A stretch of 64,000 nt of DNA from Myotis daubentonii (Eukaryota > Chordata > Mammalia > Chiroptera > Vespertilionidae). Where the stretch lies: positions 90,408,641 through 90,472,640 of the forward strand of contig NC_081846.1 of assembly GCF_963259705.1 (NCBI RefSeq), given 5' to 3'. The notes below the pieces were generated by a model. It saw only the letters and a program-made list of their open reading frames with translations. It did no database searches and had not been told where the DNA came from. Made by a program: the position numbers and the translations under genes. Shown one piece after another: positions 59,690-64,000 of this stretch. Each line of letters starts with the position of its first letter. Within the stretch, counting starts at the first letter, position 1.

Positions 59690-60055
59690 ATATTAATGAG
59701 AGTACAAACTATAGTAAGGTTTTAAGAAAGTAAATTGGTAATATGAATCAAGATCCTTAAAACTATTCATAATCTTTGACTCAATAATGCCATTTCTAAG
59801 ACTAGTTCAAGAAAACAGTAAGACATGTGGGGTTAAAAAATAAGCACAAAGTGCTCCCTGGAAATGTTGAATATAATAACCTATATTTGGAAAAAACACA
59901 GGGTCCCTCCCCTCAAAAGGCCAGAATATTAAAGTAATTAAATAAAAACAAAAGTCTCATTAAGTAGACTATTTATGATGCAGTCGTTAAAGTGGTATTT
60001 ATAGATATTTTCAGATAACATGTAAAAAACTGCTCATAAGAGAAAGTGTACTCAG
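59690..60055 (+). mobile_element. LINE-1 3' end (old)
   Basis: 'agtaattaaataaaaac', 'actatttatgatgcagtcgttaaagtgg' and 'aaaaaactgctcataagagaaagtg' follow the L1M 3' consensus. Diverged. Confidence 0.65.
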
Positions 60056-60474
60056 ATTCCCTTCCAGAAACGTGCTTTATAGGGATCCAATTTGGGCTTC
60101 AGGAATGAATAAAGCTCTTCATTTTTCCTGTCTTGAGCCAGGCAAACATCAGCATCATCACAAAACATAGCATATATATTCCCACCACCAGGTCCTGGCT
60201 CTTTCCAGTCTCTCCAGTTCTAATTTTATCAGCTCTTCAAGTCCTAATGCATCTTACTTACTTCTGTGATGATTTCACAATTATCCTAGAACACAAATAC
60301 TTCCTCATCACTCTGTCTACTAGAATTGCATTATCAATTAGGGTATCACAATATCATAGTGTGTCTATAACTATATGAAGAATATCATGAATGCCCTATC
60401 AATAAGTTCATGTACAGTGGTTTGCAAATATCTTGTGTGTTGGAGAAAGGAAATCAGATATAAGGCTTAAGGAT

Positions 60475-60593
60475 CTGACATCTTCCACCATACTTACTGC
60501 TTTCAAGTCCCAGCTCCAGCACTTACTAGCTATGTGATCTAGAGAAAGTTATGCATCCTTTCTGGGCCTCAATGTGCTCATCTATAAAATAAA
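60475..60593 (-). repeat. MIR SINE (minus orientation), interrupted
   Basis: 'ccagctccagcacttactagctatgtgatctagagaaagttatgcatcctttctgggcctcaatgtgctcatctataaaat' follows reverse MIR. A Helitron starts at 60594, and MIR-like 'tggtaataatgccatctcag' resumes after 61026. Confidence 0.75.
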
Positions 60594-61025
60594 TCTTCTA
60601 TAATAATTAAAGTGTAATATGGGAATAGATTAAATAGCCAAACAGCGGAACAACCATCCGGATGACCACACTATGACACCTATGGGTGCTGGAGCAGCCA
60701 AGGCGGGTGCGATGTGGTTGGTTGGGGGCCTGACCATCACCCATGATCACCCTGAATAGGGAGTTCCAGGCCACTGGCCAGTGGGACGATCAATCAATTG
60801 GAGAGCTCCATGATCACCCCAAAGAAGGAGGCACAAGCTACCCTGTGGTGGTGCTGTGATGGGTAGGTGGGGCATCCCTCTACAGGGGTGATCCATCATG
60901 AAGCCCCGGCTGGGTGGACAGAGCCTACCTCTTTGGGGTGATTGATCATGGTGCTCTTGGACTGTGAGAGGGCTTGGATACTTCTCTACCACTGAGTGCA
61001 CAAATTTCGTGCACTGGGCCTCTAG
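60594..61025 (+). mobile_element. HeliBat-type Helitron with degenerate 5' end, 432 bp
   Basis: 5' TCTTCTATAATAATTAAAG (diverged), 3' hairpin AGTGCAC/GTGCACT (60995-61014) and CTAG at 61022-61025 followed by host T. The interior differs from the other copies and lacks the usual TGACCACCAGGGGG block, suggesting a different subfamily. Confidence 0.82.
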
Positions 61026-62563
61026 TATGGTAATAATGCCATCTCAGTTTATCACGTTGTAGACCGATCTGTGCATTATGCTCCCATAATAAAATAAAAT
61101 AAAAATCATTCCTTCTATCTTAACTTGGATTTGTAATAAGGTGGACATGATATATCATGACCAAGTCATACCCTGAGTACTTAGAAGTTTGGCTTCAAGT
61201 ACACAGCTTCTAAACTTGCACACTGTATAAAACCAATAACCATGGTAACTGTCTCTGGTGGTCTGATGGCCATGAACATTGGTTGGTTTTCCAGGGCTTG
61301 TGTTGAATGGCTAAAAATATTTTACCTTTCATTACTATTCTGGAGAATAGGATACAACTTAGATAAGAAAATTTCTAACCAAACACAACTGACAGTCCTG
61401 ATATAGTAGTGTTCAATGGGAGCCCACGGGAAACAATGATCTCGTTCTTTCCTTACATGGGGAAGCTGCCACAGATTGGATAAGAATTTCCTACATATTC
61501 ACCATCATTTTCTTACATAGGTGGTTTTGAACAAGGTGCATTTGTAAAGTAACCTAACTTGCATACCCAAGTTTTCAACTGTCATCAGATAATGGGAAAA
61601 GAATATTGAAATGGAATCGTGATATATCAAGTTTCCACAGCAATCTAATGTGTCTAGACTCAGAATTCTCATTTTGTCATTTCTCAGAGAGTCCATTGGA
61701 CACTTCTTCACCTCACCCAGATGCACAAGAGCTAAAAAAGTTTATCCTATCTGTTTTCAGTCAGCCCCATTGGTTCACATTTACTGGAACAAACCAATAA
61801 TGAAAAAAATTAAACTAACCCTGAAGAGCTTAAAAGGACAAAATACTAAGAGAACACTCAATAAATTATCAATTTTAAAAATTCTGAAGACCTTATATTT
61901 ACTTTTCTGATTGTAAATGATTGCTTTAAGAAAATATGCCTAACATACCAAGGACATTGTCATTTCCACAAGAGCAGAATATTGAACTTCCTTGTTTTGT
62001 TTTCATGAGGTGTCCTAGGTGATGTTTTCTTCCCTTTGGCAGCTTGTATCTCTAATGCCCCACATGTGACTCACATGCTTGCTAAAAGCATGGAGGCAAA
62101 TTTGATGCACTTAGTTTACCAAGTGATTCAAAACAATGGTTCTTACCCAATTAGAGGTGGTGGGTGGCGGGGGTTTGTTAGAGGGAGGACAAATTCTTGA
62201 ATTGCACAGGCATCCAAAGTGTGCTTGTCCAACCTCAGAGTCTCACAAATGCTCCTTTTTTGTCCTGGCAGGGTCTCCAGAAGGAAACATGGGGTTTTTA
62301 GTGTTACAGCCCACAGTGTAAGCACTGAGCAATTTCACGGGAAGGAGAATGGAAAGGTTTTAAATAAATGATATTGATAAGCTTAGTCTGCTGATGGTTC
62401 AGCTCATCAGCTTTACAGTGTCCCATCAATTTCATTTTCTTAAGCTAAAAAATTCTATTTTTAAGCTGGTGGGTGGAGAATACTAAAGTAGAATAGCATT
62501 CATAGGATGAACTCCTTAAAAGATTGTTAAATTACTTTAGAAAAAGTGAATAGAATAAACATT

Positions 62564-62808
62564 AAAACTAATAGAAATGCCGAAACTGGTTTGGCTCAGT
62601 GGATAGAGCATCGGTTTGTGGACTGAAAGGCCCCAGGTTCGATTCCGTCAAGGGCATGTACCTGGGTTGTGGGCACATCCCCAGTAGGAGATGTGCAGGA
62701 GGCAGCTGATTGATGTTTCTCTCTCATCGATGTTTCTAACTCTCTATCTCTCTCCCTTCCTCTCTGTAAAAAATCAATAAAATATATTAAAAAAAACTGA
62801 TAGAAATG
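62564..62808 (+). mobile_element. VES SINE with target duplication
   Basis: CCGAAACTGGTTTGGCTCAG head, GGTTCGATTCC B box, 'gtgcaggaggcagctgattgatgtttctctctcatcgatg', CT-rich segment and AAAATCAATAAAATATATT tail. Duplication AAAACTAATAGAAATG / AAAACTGATAGAAATG at 62564-62579 and 62793-62808. The best preserved A and B boxes in the window. Confidence 0.94.
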
Positions 62809-63599
62809 ATGGCATGAATTTTTGTCAAAAATTAAGTAGCTTGAACTTATGTCTTTATCAGGGTTGAAACTGTACTGATGCTACATCAGACTCAACTCTA
62901 CCGTGGCACAGGAACTCTGGACACTGGTCCTGCTTTTTAGCTCTACTGAACCCTCAGCTGCATATTTTCCAGGACTGGCTTAAAGACAATAGGACACTGG
63001 AAAAAGAGGATTATAATTCCATGCAAATAAAAACCACTCATTCTCCTGTGCCAGTCTTAGAAATTTACTTTTCTCCCACTAGTGATGGAGAAATTCCACC
63101 CACCCAATCCTCCAGCAGAAAAACTGCTTGCAGGTTCAGTTTCCTTTTCCATGTTTTCCTAGCATAGTCCCACCACAAGTTCAGTTCAAGCTTTCTATTG
63201 GAAGCCTCCCAAACACTGACATATGGTCATCATACTTATCACCAATATGTCGGTTCTGCTGTGTCAGGTCTCATGATAAGGTGGTGTTTCCTTCCCTCTT
63301 AAATTTAGGTGTGCCCATATGAATGTGAATAGAAGTTCTGTTAGCCACTTACAGGTAGATTTAAAAAACTGGCATATGTTTCCCTGTGTTTCCTTCATGC
63401 CATGACAGTTTCAGAGAGGGAGCCTCTGTCAGCATCCCAGAATGCGACAATGTGAGCAAGAGCCCTCTGCCCATGTGTGGTGAGCATATCACACAGGGGT
63501 GGCACAACTGCTGGCCACTTAGGCCACTGAGATGTTGGGTTGTTTATTACAGTACAACTCAGCCCACAAAGACAACACAGTTGACTTAATACCTCACCC

Positions 63600-63795
63600 C
63601 TATGCACCTCTATGCACCTGTGGCCTCTTGTCTTGGCTGTACCACAACATTTCCCATTCCTGTCTGTCTTCCTCATAGCCCATACATTCCATGAGGATAT
63701 GGCTCATATCCATGTATCCTCCATGCCCACCCCAATGTTTGGCATATTGTATTATCTCAAGAAAAGCATGTTGAATGAATGAATAACAAGTGCCT
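63600..63795 (-). repeat. L2-like 3' fragment
   Basis: 'cattccatgaggatatggctcatatccatgtatcc ... aatgtttggcatattgtattatctcaagaaaagcatgttgaatgaatgaat' ends like an L2/MIR3 tail. Strand call is weak. Confidence 0.5.
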
Positions 63796-63874
63796 TCCCC
63801 ATGCTGACTACATCATGAAGGTAATCTGGTGTTCCTGGAGTCTTTCCCATTCTATTGTGGAAACCACGAATCTA

Positions 63875-64000
<126 letters not shown>

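Noticed and set aside
6717..61025. Search for an autonomous Helitron (Rep/helicase) or hAT transposase
   Set aside because: All elements are too short and none of their frames shows Rep or helicase motifs or a transposase domain.
12344..62808. VES heads as functional tRNA genes
   Set aside because: A and B boxes are present in several copies, but the clover-leaf is not intact and each is followed by a SINE body, A-rich tail and target duplication.

Overview
The window looks like nuclear DNA of a vesper bat (Vespertilionidae). It carries eleven tRNA-derived SINEs of the bat VES type and seven HeliBat-type Helitron segments, which start TCCTATATAATAAAAG-like and end in a hairpin plus CTAG. It also has two short non-autonomous hAT elements with 8-bp target duplications and L1 3' ends. 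Helitrons and young DNA transposons together with VES SINEs are, among mammals, a vesper-bat combination. The assignment rests on recalled family consensus sequences, not on a database search.

Only one protein-coding gene is supported: a contactin-associated protein of the neurexin superfamily, read on the minus strand, best matched to CNTNAP5. Three internal coding exons are visible at 63880-63986, 31429-31548 and 2551-2751. They encode, in order, a complete six-cysteine EGF-like domain, a short linker plus the start of the fibrinogen-like domain, and the next part of that domain. All three have AG/GT borders and all three introns are phase-1 compatible, so the exons join in frame. The introns are about 32.3 kb and 28.7 kb, and the remainder of the window (1-2550) lies in the next intron. 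CNTNAP proteins are single-pass neuronal membrane proteins; these exons encode extracellular parts.

Everything else is intron filled with interspersed repeats. Region 1-2.5 kb: MaLR LTR fragment with an internal 50-bp tandem expansion. Region 2.8-10 kb: hAT element, a Helitron holding a copy of a locus 2 kb away, an ERV-type LTR, and an antisense L1 ORF2 piece. Region 12-17 kb: SINEs, a 1.05-kb minus-strand Helitron with a 26-bp-arm palindrome, and a CA-rich tract. Region 20-30 kb: LTR remnants, MIRs, L1 3' end, SINEs, and a complete Helitron. Region 31.5-44 kb: LTRs, stacked L1 3' UTRs, MER5-like DNA, and local duplications. Region 44.2-45.7 kb: a CpG-rich island far from any visible exon. 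Region 46-63.8 kb: SINEs, Helitrons nested in other repeats, a second hAT, and L1/L2/MIR remnants.

The observations most worth checking are the three-way local rearrangement around 4.7/6.7/9.6 kb, the intronic CpG island, the near-perfect palindrome at 15.2 kb, and the strong bias of L1 3' ends to the strand opposite the gene.
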